From the NCBI GenBank assembly GCA_005777825.1, contig SXLB01000026.1:1-61423 (forward strand): DNA of 61,423 bases, written 5' to 3'. Of the stretch, positions 45,814 to 57,127 are shown in pieces. The stretch comes from Methylotenera sp. (GTDB lineage: Bacteria > Pseudomonadota > Gammaproteobacteria > Burkholderiales > Methylophilaceae). A model generated the notes under the pieces. It saw only the letters and a list, made by a program, of their open reading frames with translations, did not search any database and was not told the DNA's origin. Position 1 is the stretch's first letter; the number at the start of each line of letters is the position of its first letter. Both the position numbers and the translations under genes were made by a program.

Positions 45814-46656
45814 ATGGCTATGCAAGCTAGACCATCTTATATAGTTAACGGCGATTTAAGCCAAACCATAACACCATTAGATCGTGGTTTAGCTTATGGG
45901 GACGGCGTCTTTCGCACCATGCAAACCAAAGGCGGCATGCCTGTTTGTTGGCCACTGCATTACCAAAAATTGGTCGCTGACTGCGCCGCCATAGGCATAG
46001 TATGCCCAAGTGCCGATTTGCTTATGCACGACTTTGTGCAACTGCTTGTTGAGCCTGTCCTTGAAAGCAATAAGCTGGGCGTTGCAAAAATCATCATTAC
46101 CAGAGGGGAGGGGGAGCGCGGCTACAAGACCCCTGCAGTCACCTGTCCTAGCCGAATATTAATTCAATCCACCATACCAAGCTACGCGCAGGACTCCTAT
46201 TCGACTGGGGTAGATCTGCATTTATGTGAATTGCGGCTAGCTCCTCAACCCAAATTAGCGGGGATTAAACACTTAAATCGCCTGGAAAATATTATGGCGC
46301 GCATGGAATGGCGAGATGACGCGGCATTTGATGGGTTGTTATTAGATCAGCAGGATAACGCTATTGAATGCACCATGGCTAATCTATTCGCTCGCTACGG
46401 CAATCAATTGCTAACCCCGGATTTGGTCCAATGCGGCGTCTCCGGCATCACGCGAGAACGAATTTTAAGCTTAGCCAGCGTGTTAAATTTAACCGTGCAA
46501 ATCACTCAATTGCCTTTAGCGCGCTTAATGCAAGCCGATGAAGTGCTGATATGCAACAGCCTATTTGGGGTCTTTCAAGTGAGGTCTATTCAAAACACCT
46601 CCTGGCCACAACAAGCCCTTGCTAAAAACTTTAGGGCGCTACTAACGCATGATTAA
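45814..46656 (+). CDS. pabC: aminodeoxychorismate lyase
   Basis: Makes p-aminobenzoate for folate from aminodeoxychorismate. 280 residues of the class IV PLP aminotransferase fold: LDRGLAYGDGVFRTM, ITRGEGERGYK, the PLP lysine in AGIKHLNRLENIMARMEW, ECTMANLF, and GVSGITRERIL. A branched-chain aminotransferase would be longer. It overlaps mltG by 8 bp, the usual pabC-mltG-tmk order. Confidence 0.95.
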   Translation: MAMQARPSYIVNGDLSQTITPLDRGLAYGDGVFRTMQTKGGMPVCWPLHYQKLVADCAAIGIVCPSADLLMHDFVQLLVEPVLESNKLGVAKIIITRGEGERGYKTPAVTCPSRILIQSTIPSYAQDSYSTGVDLHLCELRLAPQPKLAGIKHLNRLENIMARMEWRDDAAFDGLLLDQQDNAIECTMANLFARYGNQLLTPDLVQCGVSGITRERILSLASVLNLTVQITQLPLARLMQADEVLICNSLFGVFQVRSIQNTSWPQQALAKNFRALLTHD

Positions 46657-47650
46657 GCGTATCAAAAAATGGCTATGGCTATCGTTTTTTCTAACAGGCG
46701 CAATGCTAGCCGGCCTGGTCTACTATGCTATTTCGCCACTCAAGCTGCAGCCGAATAGCCAAGAGATCAGCATACAAGCTAACAGTGGCCTTAAAAGCAT
46801 TGCGAGGCAACTGGTAAGACAGGGTGTACTAAGTGAGCCGTGGCGTTTTATCTTGATTGCTAAGTTGCTGAATAAGGAGGCCTATTTGCAAGCGGGTGAG
46901 TACACCTTAAATAAGAACGTATCGCCTTACCAATTACTGCTTTCCCTGAATCACGGCAAAACCACGCAAGCCAGCATTACGTTTATTGAAGGGCATACCT
47001 TTTATCAACTGCAAGCAAAAATCAAAAAGAACGACGCGCTCAAACAAACGTTGGTTAATGTGCCAGAAGCGGAAATAATGAAATCATTGGGCTCCCCATA
47101 CGCCGCTGCAGAGGGCTTATTTTTCCCGGACACGTTTTACTTTAATCGAAATACCAGCGACGCGGCTATCTTGCAACGCAGCTACTTATCCATGCAAAAC
47201 AAATTAGCTAATGCCTGGGCTAAACGCGACACCAACTTACCCTATAAAAATAGCTATCAAGCGCTAATTATGGCTTCCATCGTTGAAAAAGAAACGGGCC
47301 AGGCCAGTGAGCGACCCATGATAGCGGGCGTGTTTATTAATCGTTTAGCAATCGGCATGCGTCTGCAAACCGATCCTACGGTAATCTATGGCATGGGCCA
47401 ACGTTATGATGGCAACATACGTAAGCAAGATTTATTGAGCGACACACCCTACAACACTTATACCCGCGCAGGCTTACCGCCAACGCCTATCGCCATGCCT
47501 GGCATGGCAGCAATAGAGGCCGCATTGCATCCGGCTAAAACAAAAGCCTTGTATTTTGTAGGCAAGGGCGATGGCAGCCATGCGTTCTCCAATACATTAG
47601 CCGAGCACAATGCCGCTGTGGCTCACTACCAATTAAAAAACAAGAAATAA
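46649..47650 (+). CDS. mltG: endolytic murein transglycosylase MltG
   Basis: Cuts nascent glycan strands at the inner membrane. 333 residues. One N-terminal membrane anchor (about residues 8-28), a LysM-like region, then the YceG domain with SIVEKETGQASERPMIAGVF (catalytic Glu, about 215) and RLQTDPTVIYG, YNTYTRAGLPPTPIAMPG. tmk follows after 28 bp. Confidence 0.96.
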   Translation: MIKRIKKWLWLSFFLTGAMLAGLVYYAISPLKLQPNSQEISIQANSGLKSIARQLVRQGVLSEPWRFILIAKLLNKEAYLQAGEYTLNKNVSPYQLLLSLNHGKTTQASITFIEGHTFYQLQAKIKKNDALKQTLVNVPEAEIMKSLGSPYAAAEGLFFPDTFYFNRNTSDAAILQRSYLSMQNKLANAWAKRDTNLPYKNSYQALIMASIVEKETGQASERPMIAGVFINRLAIGMRLQTDPTVIYGMGQRYDGNIRKQDLLSDTPYNTYTRAGLPPTPIAMPGMAAIEAALHPAKTKALYFVGKGDGSHAFSNTLAEHNAAVAHYQLKNKK

Positions 47651-47678
47651 TGCTAAATTATTAATAATTGAACAGACT

Positions 47679-48284
47679 ATGACAGGAAAATTCATTACAT
47701 TAGAAGGCATGGATGGCGCGGGTAAGAGCACCCACATACCCCATATCATTGCGCTTTTACAAGCCCAAGGGCATGAAGTGGTTTCAACCCGAGAACCTGG
47801 TGGAACGGACTTGGGAGAACGTTTGCGGGAATTGGTATTACACGAGACCATGCATGTCGAAACAGAAACCCTGCTCATGTTTGCTGCACGAAAAGAGCAC
47901 ATTGAATGCGTAATTAAGCCAGCGCTAGCCAGGGGTGCGTACGTATTATCCGACCGCTTCACTGACGCTACCTACGCCTACCAGTGTGGCGCTAAAGGCC
48001 TCAATGCAAATAAAATTGAGGCTTTGGAGCAATGGGTACAAGGTGAATTTCAACCTGACCTTACCTTGTTATTTGATGTGCCGGTTGAAGTTAGCGTAGA
48101 AAGACTGCGCGCTGCGCGCAGTCCGGATAAATTTGAACGGGAAAATGCGGCATTTTTCTCACGTATACGCCTAGCGTATTTGAAACGGGCTTCGGCAAAT
48201 CCAAATCGATTCCGAGTCATCGATGCCAATAAGCCTTTGGATGAAGTTGCTAAAACCGTTGAAAGCATCATGCTAAGCTTATGA
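47679..48284 (+). CDS. tmk: thymidylate kinase
   Basis: Phosphorylates dTMP. 201 residues. P-loop EGMDGAGKSTH near residue 10, REPGGTDLGERLRE, LSDRFTDATYAYQ, and the lid region ERLRAARSPDKFE. It overlaps holB by 4 bp, so translation is coupled to the clamp loader subunit. Confidence 0.97.
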   Translation: MTGKFITLEGMDGAGKSTHIPHIIALLQAQGHEVVSTREPGGTDLGERLRELVLHETMHVETETLLMFAARKEHIECVIKPALARGAYVLSDRFTDATYAYQCGAKGLNANKIEALEQWVQGEFQPDLTLLFDVPVEVSVERLRAARSPDKFERENAAFFSRIRLAYLKRASANPNRFRVIDANKPLDEVAKTVESIMLSL

Positions 48285-49315
48285 TAAATAATAAAAATTT
48301 AAAACCATACCCTTGGCAAAATCAGTTATGGGATAAACTGCATGCAAACAAACAACAAAGACACCACGCATTTTTGCTGCATGGTCCAGCCGGCATAGGC
48401 AAGTTTGATTTCGCCCGTTTTTTTAGCAAAAGCTTATTGTGTACTGAACAAAATGCAACTGGTGCCTGCGGACTGTGCGCCAGTTGCAGCTGGTTTAATG
48501 AAGACGGCCATCCAGATTTCAGACTAATTAGCCCAGAGCAAGAAGACGAGCTTGAAGGCGAAACAAACAGCACAAAAAAAACCAAGAAAAAAACACAAAT
48601 ATCCATAGCGCAAATACGCGATTTGACAGATTTTACTGGCTTATCCAGCCATCGCAGTAATGGACTGCGAATTATTTTGATTTATCCCGCAGAGGCGCTA
48701 AATAATGCCTCTGCTAATGCCTTGTTGAAAATGCTCGAAGAGCCAGCTGAAGGCGTGGTTTTTTTATTGGTCACCCAGCAAATACAACGCTTGCTACCAA
48801 CGATAGTGAGCCGCTGTCAAAAAATTAATATGCCTGCACCCAATACAGCCCAATCTTTAGCTTGGTTGGCTGATCAAGGCTTAAACAATGCGGAGCAGCA
48901 ACTGCAGTACTTTGCTGGCTCACCTTTGAACGCCATGGTCGATACCTTGCAATATGCACAGGCTAAGGAATTCCTGCAGTTGCTGTCTCACGGTGAAAAA
49001 TTAAGCCCACACGTTGTTGCGCCAGCCTTACTAAGTCAATCCGCCGAAACCGGCATCGTGGCATTGCAAAAATGGCTAATAGACCTGGTTTTAATGAAAC
49101 AGGCCAAACAAGTGCGCTACCATGCGGCCTATGCAAAGGCCATAGAGGCGCTGGCTGTCAAAGTAAATTTAGCTAAATTGTTGCAATTACAAAAAAATCT
49201 TAATGAATTGCGTAAGCTGGCGCTGCATCCTTTAAATCATGAATTGCAAATGGAAGCCTTGTTGGTCGACTACACGCGGATTTTTTCAAAAACCTCGGCC
49301 ACTGCGTCAACATAG
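48281..49315 (+). CDS. holB: DNA polymerase III delta' subunit
   Basis: Part of the clamp loader. 344 residues. Modified P-loop HGPAGIGKFDFAR, zinc module CTEQ...GACGLCASC, and the AAA+ segment ANALLKMLEEP with SRCQ. Between residues ~90 and ~107 lies a charged insert rich in Glu, then Lys (EDELEGETN then KKTKKKT), expected to be a surface loop. pilZ follows after 12 bp. Confidence 0.95.
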   Translation: MINNKNLKPYPWQNQLWDKLHANKQQRHHAFLLHGPAGIGKFDFARFFSKSLLCTEQNATGACGLCASCSWFNEDGHPDFRLISPEQEDELEGETNSTKKTKKKTQISIAQIRDLTDFTGLSSHRSNGLRIILIYPAEALNNASANALLKMLEEPAEGVVFLLVTQQIQRLLPTIVSRCQKINMPAPNTAQSLAWLADQGLNNAEQQLQYFAGSPLNAMVDTLQYAQAKEFLQLLSHGEKLSPHVVAPALLSQSAETGIVALQKWLIDLVLMKQAKQVRYHAAYAKAIEALAVKVNLAKLLQLQKNLNELRKLALHPLNHELQMEALLVDYTRIFSKTSATAST

Positions 49316-49327
49316 ATAAGGAAAAAA

Positions 49328-49699
49328 GTGAACACGGATAAACCCTATATGTCAGATCCATTCGAACACGCTAGCATGCTGTCTTTGATTTTCAAGGAAA
49401 AAGCGTCCCTGCACGCGGCATACATGCCATTTTTACGGGGTGGTGGATTGTTTATACCAACCGACAAGGTGCATGTCATGGGGGAACCACTAAACATGCT
49501 GTTAAGTCTGATTGACGAGCTGATTAAACTACAGGTGCTTGGCCATGTTGCCTGGGTATCTCCGGCTAATCAAGGTGAAAAACCACAAGGAGTAGGTGTG
49601 CAGTTTAGTGAAGACGAGGGCGGTTGTGTCGCTCGCGAAAAGATCGAACAGTTGCTTGGTGCGGCATTAAATTCGTCACGCCACACGCATACTATGTAA
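49328..49699 (+). CDS. pilZ: PilZ-family protein, type IV pilus assembly type
   Basis: 123 residues from a GTG with AAGGA 6 nt upstream. It has LRGGGLFIPT, GEPLNMLLSLID and VAWVSPANQGEKPQGVGVQFSED, the pattern of the original PilZ, which lacks the Arg-rich c-di-GMP site. Works with the pilus ATPase PilB and FimX in other bacteria. No other pilus gene is in the window; the holB-pilZ-tatD context is nevertheless common. Confidence 0.93.
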   Translation: MNTDKPYMSDPFEHASMLSLIFKEKASLHAAYMPFLRGGGLFIPTDKVHVMGEPLNMLLSLIDELIKLQVLGHVAWVSPANQGEKPQGVGVQFSEDEGGCVAREKIEQLLGAALNSSRHTHTM

Positions 49700-49749
49700 G
49701 AAATACCTAACGCACCTTTTGTATAATTTAAATTTAAAAACCAATTGCC

Positions 49750-50526
49750 ATGCTTGTTGATTCACACTGCCATTTAAACTTTCCTGAATTACTCAAGGAT
49801 TTGCCAGCAATTAAGCAGGCCATGCGAGACCATCAGGTGGGTCACGCCTTGTGCATTTCTGTCACATTAGACGACTTTCCACAAGTACTAGCTTTGGCCG
49901 AAACGAATGCAAACTTTTTTGCTTCCGTAGGCGTGCACCCAGACTATGAAAACATTACCGAACCCAGCGTGGAAGAGCTGGTTCGATTAGCCGATCACCC
50001 CAAAGTTATTGCCATAGGCGAAACAGGTTTGGATTACTTTCGCTTAACTGGCGACTTAGAATGGCAACGTCAGCGCTTTCGTCGGCATATAAAAGCCGCT
50101 ATTGCATCGGATAGGCCTTTGGTTATCCACACTCGCAACGCCGCCGAAGACACCTTGCGTATTATGCAAGAGGAGGGCGCTGACCAGGTGGGCGGGGTGA
50201 TGCACTGTTTCACGGAAAGCCTGGCAGTGGCCGAGCGGGCCATGGACATGGGATTCTACATTTCCTTTTCAGGCATAGTGACCTTTAAAAATGCCACAAC
50301 TATTAAGGGAGTAGCAAAGTCTATCCCATTGAATAGGCTGTTAATTGAAACGGACTCGCCTTATCTCGCACCAATACCGCATCGCGGCAAAACCAATCAG
50401 CCAAGTTACGTGCGGTTTGTTGCGACAGAGTTGGCTGACCTTCGTGGGGACAGCTTAGTTAATATTGCTAATGCAAGCACGGAAAATTTTTTTACATTAT
50501 TTAAACGTGCCCATGCGGCACACTAG
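49750..50526 (+). CDS. tatD: TatD family metal-dependent hydrolase/DNase
   Basis: 258 residues of the amidohydrolase TIM barrel. Metal ligands are in DSHCHLNF (His6, His8), IGETGLDYF, VIHTRNA, GVMHCFTE and LIETDSPYLAP. It corresponds to the YcfH-type paralogue usually found after holB. A TATAAT at 49722-49727 may provide a local promoter. Confidence 0.95.
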   Translation: MLVDSHCHLNFPELLKDLPAIKQAMRDHQVGHALCISVTLDDFPQVLALAETNANFFASVGVHPDYENITEPSVEELVRLADHPKVIAIGETGLDYFRLTGDLEWQRQRFRRHIKAAIASDRPLVIHTRNAAEDTLRIMQEEGADQVGGVMHCFTESLAVAERAMDMGFYISFSGIVTFKNATTIKGVAKSIPLNRLLIETDSPYLAPIPHRGKTNQPSYVRFVATELADLRGDSLVNIANASTENFFTLFKRAHAAH

Positions 50527-50618
50527 GCTCAGCCATAGCTGGCGCTTAAGCTAGGTTAAAATTTGTATCAGTGGCATAATAAGCGCCGTTCTCATTAACT
50601 TTTTACACAGGTTACACC

Positions 50619-51002
50619 ATGAAACTTTCACTTAAGCAAATAGGCTACGCTCTAGCAACCATATTGGTCATCTCTACTAACTTTAATGTCGCCCAAGCGG
50701 CAGGCAATAAGAAAACCTATACTGAGGATCAATTTTTATCTGCCTTTAGTGGTAAATCTAAAGCCTTGATCACGCAAAAACTGGGCGCACCGTTTAAAAA
50801 AGACGCATCGGTTAAACCGCAGGGTGCCAGCAGTTTTTTAAACAGAGTGGGTGCAGATGAAAAAGGCTCCAAACGAGTCAATGTTGAAATGTGGTATTAC
50901 AAAAACCTAGTTAAGTATGACGCCACTCGCACATACAAGGAAACGGAGATTACTTTTGTCAATGACAAGGTGATGAATATTGCTTTCTTTAACAACAGAT
51001 AG
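50619..51002 (+). CDS. small exported protein of unknown function
   Basis: 127 residues. The signal peptide ends AQA at about residue 27. The mature part, about 100 residues, has ITQKLGAPFKKD, a middle loop, MWYYKNLV and ITFVNDKVMNIAFF. The order of LG-x-P, an aromatic strand with W-Y-Y, and a final F-x-x-x-x-V-x-x-I strand resembles SmpA/BamE-like domains, but I cannot assign it. There is no lipobox cysteine, so it is likely soluble periplasmic. It is a single-gene unit ending at a terminator. Confidence 0.8.
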   Translation: MKLSLKQIGYALATILVISTNFNVAQAAGNKKTYTEDQFLSAFSGKSKALITQKLGAPFKKDASVKPQGASSFLNRVGADEKGSKRVNVEMWYYKNLVKYDATRTYKETEITFVNDKVMNIAFFNNR

Positions 51003-51067
51003 TTTTATTAACATTACGGCTGTTAATCAGCACACCAATAAGAAAATAGGGTAAACCGTGAAAATAT

Positions 51068-51096
51068 AGCCAGGCCTTGAGCTTGGCTTATTTTTT
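51068..51096 (+). terminator. Rho-independent terminator after the small exported protein gene
   Basis: AGCCAGGC (51068-51075) pairs with GCTTGGCT (51081-51088; one G-U) around CTTGA, then TATTTTTT. Confidence 0.8.
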
Positions 51097-51157
51097 AATA
51101 CAATAAACTTCGCATAATGTATATTATGTAAAATTAATAAAAGTGATATAAATGCAT

Positions 51158-51784
51158 TTAGCTAGGTCTTGCTAGCTTTGCTAAAAATTTGAAATAAACC
51201 CTTACAGCCAAAAGTAAAAATAAAACAATTGCAAATACCATAGGCTCACTTACATCGCGCTTCACTAACATCCAAAAATGTGTAACCGCTAAAATGGCCA
51301 CAAGGTAAACCAACTTGTGTAATTTAACCCAGTCAGCCCCCAACCTTTTAATGCTGGCATTATTAGATGTAGCGGCTAGTGGTAACAGCAACACAAAAGC
51401 GATGAATCCCACCAAAATACGTGGGTGCTTGATTACGTCCTTGGCAATCTCATCATAATTAAAATCGTAATCCAACCATAAGTATGTCGCCACATGCAAA
51501 AAGGCATAAAAAAAGACAAATAAACCCAACATACGCCTAAGGCGGATTTGCTTATTTAGTTTAAATAGTTGCCTTATTGGTGTTAGAAATAACAACACCA
51601 ATAAAATAGTTAGCGTCCAGAATCCTGTGGAATGTTCAAGGTATTCTATTGGATGTGCGGTAAGCTTGTTATTATGCGCAAGGTAAAATAATCTTAAAAA
51701 CGGCAGAATAGCAATTGAAAAAACGAACACTTTATTCGTTAAATAGCCGTCTAGATTGATAGATTTAAGGCTAAATGCTCGCAT
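51158..51784 (-). CDS. msrQ: heme-binding membrane subunit MsrQ
   Basis: Passes electrons from the quinone pool to periplasmic MsrP. 208 residues with about six membrane helices of the ferric-reductase-like fold. Heme histidines are likely in FLHVATYLW, LHKLVYLVAILAVTHFW. PIRQLF and RRMLGLFVFFYAFLH match the family. It follows msrP by 18 bp. Confidence 0.95.
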   Translation of the reverse strand: MRAFSLKSINLDGYLTNKVFVFSIAILPFLRLFYLAHNNKLTAHPIEYLEHSTGFWTLTILLVLLFLTPIRQLFKLNKQIRLRRMLGLFVFFYAFLHVATYLWLDYDFNYDEIAKDVIKHPRILVGFIAFVLLLPLAATSNNASIKRLGADWVKLHKLVYLVAILAVTHFWMLVKRDVSEPMVFAIVLFLLLAVRVYFKFLAKLARPS

Positions 51785-51802
51785 ATATTAATCAAGGGTC
51801 AC

Positions 51803-52771
51803 TTAAAAATTTCTTTTAAGATCAACCCCCGAGTACATGTGCCCGACCTGGTCAGCATAGCCGTTAAACATTTGTGTTTTAATTCTGCTTGAAAAAAGGC
51901 CAGAGCCTATCCTACGTTCCGTTGATTGACTCCAGCGCGGGTGCTCCACATTCGGGTTAACGTTTGCATAAAACCCGTATTCTTTAGGCGAGATCTTCAT
52001 CCAGCTTGAAACAGGCTGTTTTTCCGTAAACCTAACGCTGACGATTGATTTAGCGCCTTTGAATCCGTATTTCCATGGTACAACCAGTCGCAATGGTGCA
52101 CCATTCTGATTAGGCAGGACTTCACCATAGAGCCCTACGGCCAATATGGTCAGTGGATTCATGGCCTCGTCCATGCGTAACCCCTCGGTGTAGGGCCAGT
52201 CTATTAATGGAATGTTTTGGCCAGGCATCTGCTGCTTATCCTCTAGCGAGATAAATTCAACATATTTAGCATTTCCAGTAGGTTCTGCCCATTTAATTAG
52301 CTCAGAAAGTGGTAGCCCTACCCATGGGATTACCATAGACCAACCCTCAACGCAGCGCATGCGGTATATGCGCTCCTCTAATGGAGCCAGCTTTAATATA
52401 TCTTCAATGGCGATGGTTTTATTTTTTCTTACCTCGCCCTCAACCGTCAACGTCCATGGTTGCGTTTTAAAAAGCTTGGCGTTAATTACGGGCTCACTTT
52501 TATCCGATCCAAATTCGTAGAAATTGTTATATGAGGTAACGTCTTCGTAGCTTGTAAGCTTCTCTCCTCTGCCATAAGCTGTGCTTATGGCTTTTAATTT
52601 CCTTGATGGAAGATTTGTATTTTTTGGCGTAGCTGCACTAATGGGGCAATTTAATAGCAAGGCTGTACTTGCTATCAGGCCAACACCTGCTTTCTTTATG
52701 AAATCCCTGCGACTTTCAAATACCTCTCTTGGCGTTATGTCTGAAGGGGCAATATCATTTTCAGGATTCAT
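51803..52771 (-). CDS. msrP: periplasmic methionine sulfoxide reductase catalytic subunit MsrP
   Basis: Molybdopterin enzyme that repairs oxidised methionine in envelope proteins. 322 residues. Twin-arginine signal [10 protein letters not shown] at residues 20-29, then a hydrophobic stretch. The molybdenum-ligating Cys140 lies in [15 protein letters not shown], and [20 protein letters not shown] is present. Export by Tat in folded form is expected. It is encoded upstream of msrQ and 54 bp downstream of a TPR protein. Confidence 0.96.
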   Translation of the reverse strand: MNPENDIAPSDITPREVFESRRDFIKKAGVGLIASTALLLNCPISAATPKNTNLPSRKLKAISTAYGRGEKLTSYEDVTSYNNFYEFGSDKSEPVINAKLFKTQPWTLTVEGEVRKNKTIAIEDILKLAPLEERIYRMRCVEGWSMVIPWVGLPLSELIKWAEPTGNAKYVEFISLEDKQQMPGQNIPLIDWPYTEGLRMDEAMNPLTILAVGLYGEVLPNQNGAPLRLVVPWKYGFKGAKSIVSVRFTEKQPVSSWMKISPKEYGFYANVNPNVEHPRWSQSTERRIGSGLFSSRIKTQMFNGYADQVGHMYSGVDLKRNF

Positions 52772-52825
52772 AGTGGTGGCTCGCTTAGAGATAGCACGTT
52801 TAGCTTATTTGGCTAGCGGTCGCTG

Positions 52826-53728
52826 TCAAAATAAGCCGTTCGTCTCACTGGTTATTTCTTTTTCTAACTCAGCATCTTGAATTCTTTTTGCTATAAGCTT
52901 GGCTTTATCTATTAATTTCGCAGCTTTTTCAGTGTCACCTCTGGCCAATTCAACTTTAGCCAATACATAGCTTGCTTTTGCTTCATAATATTCACCGCCC
53001 TGCTCATTGGCAAATTTGATAATTTTAGTGAGTGTTTTTTCAGCATTATCGTAATTCTTGACGATCGCGTAATACCGACCCAATAAAATACTGGATTGCG
53101 CATATTGGTCTGGCGTACCAACCCTATCATGCATCAAATAAGCTTTTATTTGGTATTCAAGCGCTAGGTCATCTTGTTTTAGCGCATGGTAAGCCCCCCC
53201 TACCTTCTCGGCGCTTTCCCCCCGCTCATTATCATTCGCCGCCAGCTTAAACCCTTGCAAATACCAATCCAGTGCAGCCTGGTAGTCCTTGTCATTGCTG
53301 CTTATGTCGCCTATGGCGTTTAGCGCTAGGCGCTCCATGGCTTTGTTAGCTACCGTTTGCGATTGTTTAAGGGCTTTTATATAGCTTGCTAATGCTTGAT
53401 CTTTTTGCTTCATGGCATAACTGGCATTGGCTTTTAGAAAAACAGCGACTATTTTATCCAGCTCATTATTAGAATTTTTTTCTGCTAATTCAAATGCAAG
53501 TAGCGCCTTATTGAAATCCTCCGCGGCATAATAGGCTCGACCTTGACATAACAAGGCGTCTTTATCACTCCCGTTAAGCGATAACATGGCTTTTGAGTAA
53601 TCAATGGCTGCTGGTGTATTGCCTGAATTTAATAATTTATTGCATTCGCTTGCGCTATAATTGGCAGCTAAAACATCGTTAAAGAACATCAAGATGAATG
53701 CTGTTATTAAAGTTTTTTCTAGTTTCAT
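52826..53728 (-). CDS. periplasmic TPR-repeat protein of unknown function
   Basis: 300 residues. The signal peptide ends near residue 22 (VLA). The mature part is TPR/Sel1-like helices throughout: DALLCQGRAYYAAEDFNKAL, NASYAMKQKDQALASYIKAL, YQAALDWYLQGFKLA, GGAYHALKQDDLALEYQ, LGRYYAIVKNYDNAEKTL and VLAKVELARGDTEKAAKL. I do not recognise a specific family. Its place between ligA and msrPQ, 15 bp after ligA, suggests cotranscription. A scaffold role in the envelope is inference only. Confidence 0.8.
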   Translation of the reverse strand: MKLEKTLITAFILMFFNDVLAANYSASECNKLLNSGNTPAAIDYSKAMLSLNGSDKDALLCQGRAYYAAEDFNKALLAFELAEKNSNNELDKIVAVFLKANASYAMKQKDQALASYIKALKQSQTVANKAMERLALNAIGDISSNDKDYQAALDWYLQGFKLAANDNERGESAEKVGGAYHALKQDDLALEYQIKAYLMHDRVGTPDQYAQSSILLGRYYAIVKNYDNAEKTLTKIIKFANEQGGEYYEAKASYVLAKVELARGDTEKAAKLIDKAKLIAKRIQDAELEKEITSETNGLF

Positions 53729-53743
53729 ATTGACTGCGTACCT

Positions 53744-55819
<2,076 letters not shown>

Positions 55820-57079
55820 TTAAGAGAACAACCTAAGCGCCGCCTCGGAACCCGGCTCTATGGCGCGCAGGCGCATGGCGCCTTGAATGGAATCGAGCTG
55901 TTGGAATATTTGCTCAATTTGCTGATCATTCAAGATTCGATTATTGGCATCCAATAAATTAGCGTTTAAATCAACCGCTAGCGATTTAGCCACCTTAACC
56001 ATTTGCTTGAATGCCAGGGCGCATTCGTCAACACGGGGAATGTCCAATTGAAAAATCACGCTTTTTATGAGCGTATCGCTTGCAGCATTAGACGCCGTTA
56101 ACTGATTTTCCGTATTGAAAATAATGAATGAGGGCTTAGTGCTTTGTGGATTAAATGCTTGCAAGCAGCCTGCATCGTTAGCCACCAAACCTTGCGCCTC
56201 AGCCAATTGAGATAATTTAGCAGCCGAAAATGCACCATTTTCGCCATGACTTAAATGAAACCCCACGGTTTTATCCACGGCTATGCAAAACTCATCCAGC
56301 TCACTTGCTTGCAGCTGAATGCTATCCATGTCTTGCCACTCAATGTCTGCATTGATTTTTAGCGCAAGCTCGGTTAAAGCAAGCTGAAAGCGACTAAGCG
56401 TGCTGCGGGACACGGCGCCACCTCTATCAGCCAATTGCAGACTGCAAGCCACTCTCAATATAGGTTGATGCGTCTCAGCATTATCATCATTGAACACTTG
56501 CCAAACCTGGTTTTTATCCAGCGCGTGGATAAAAAACGGTTTATCCAAGCCATCAAACAAACCTTGTGAGCTCTCTTTCAATGTCAGCATGGTCGATTCT
56601 TTAGCCAAGTACAATAATGCCGTGGTGTCGATTTTACTGACTAACATTGCAGGTAAACCAACACTGACTTTTTCCATCGACGCAGTTGGCAAAATCTCTT
56701 CTATCGCCTGACTAGGCTGCGGCTCTTCGCTGTCCGCGCTGACTGTCAAGGTATCGAATGCCGGGGCGTCTTCCGCATCAATTTTTACCGCTACGTTGAT
56801 GGTAAAGTTATCTGCATCCTGCGCATCACCTATGCCATAGACGCCATCTTCAAGATCGGAGAGATCGTCGTCTCCATCAGAAATTAAGCCATCATCATGA
56901 GCTTCGTTGTCTGGTCGAGTTTGTGTAGCGGATTCTGGCAGCAGAGCATCGTTTTTTAAGTCGCCAAATTGACTTTGCACTTGCCGGTGAAAGCGCCTTT
57001 CCTGCCACCAATTAAGTATCAATACCGCCAATATTATCAATGCGCCTATGGCTATTAATGCTATTTGCAAATCACTCAT
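55820..57079 (-). CDS. zipA: cell division protein ZipA
   Basis: Anchors FtsZ to the inner membrane. 419 residues, longer than the ~330 of E. coli. One N-terminal membrane segment (about residues 4-24), then basic WWQERRFHRQ, a long acidic linker (DDGLISDGDDDLSDLEDGVYG) given here only in part, and a ZipA C domain from about residue 285 that binds the FtsZ tail. It is placed between smc and ligA, the usual context. Confidence 0.93.
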   Translation of the reverse strand: MSDLQIALIAIGALIILAVLILNWWQERRFHRQVQSQFGDLKNDALLPESATQTRPDNEAHDDGLISDGDDDLSDLEDGVYGIGDAQDADNFTINVAVKIDAEDAPAFDTLTVSADSEEPQPSQAIEEILPTASMEKVSVGLPAMLVSKIDTTALLYLAKESTMLTLKESSQGLFDGLDKPFFIHALDKNQVWQVFNDDNAETHQPILRVACSLQLADRGGAVSRSTLSRFQLALTELALKINADIEWQDMDSIQLQASELDEFCIAVDKTVGFHLSHGENGAFSAAKLSQLAEAQGLVANDAGCLQAFNPQSTKPSFIIFNTENQLTASNAASDTLIKSVIFQLDIPRVDECALAFKQMVKVAKSLAVDLNANLLDANNRILNDQQIEQIFQQLDSIQGAMRLRAIEPGSEAALRLFS

Positions 57080-57127
57080 ATAAGCTTAACTTTCAGTTGG
57101 TTTTGTTTGAACAATTGCACTTGACAT

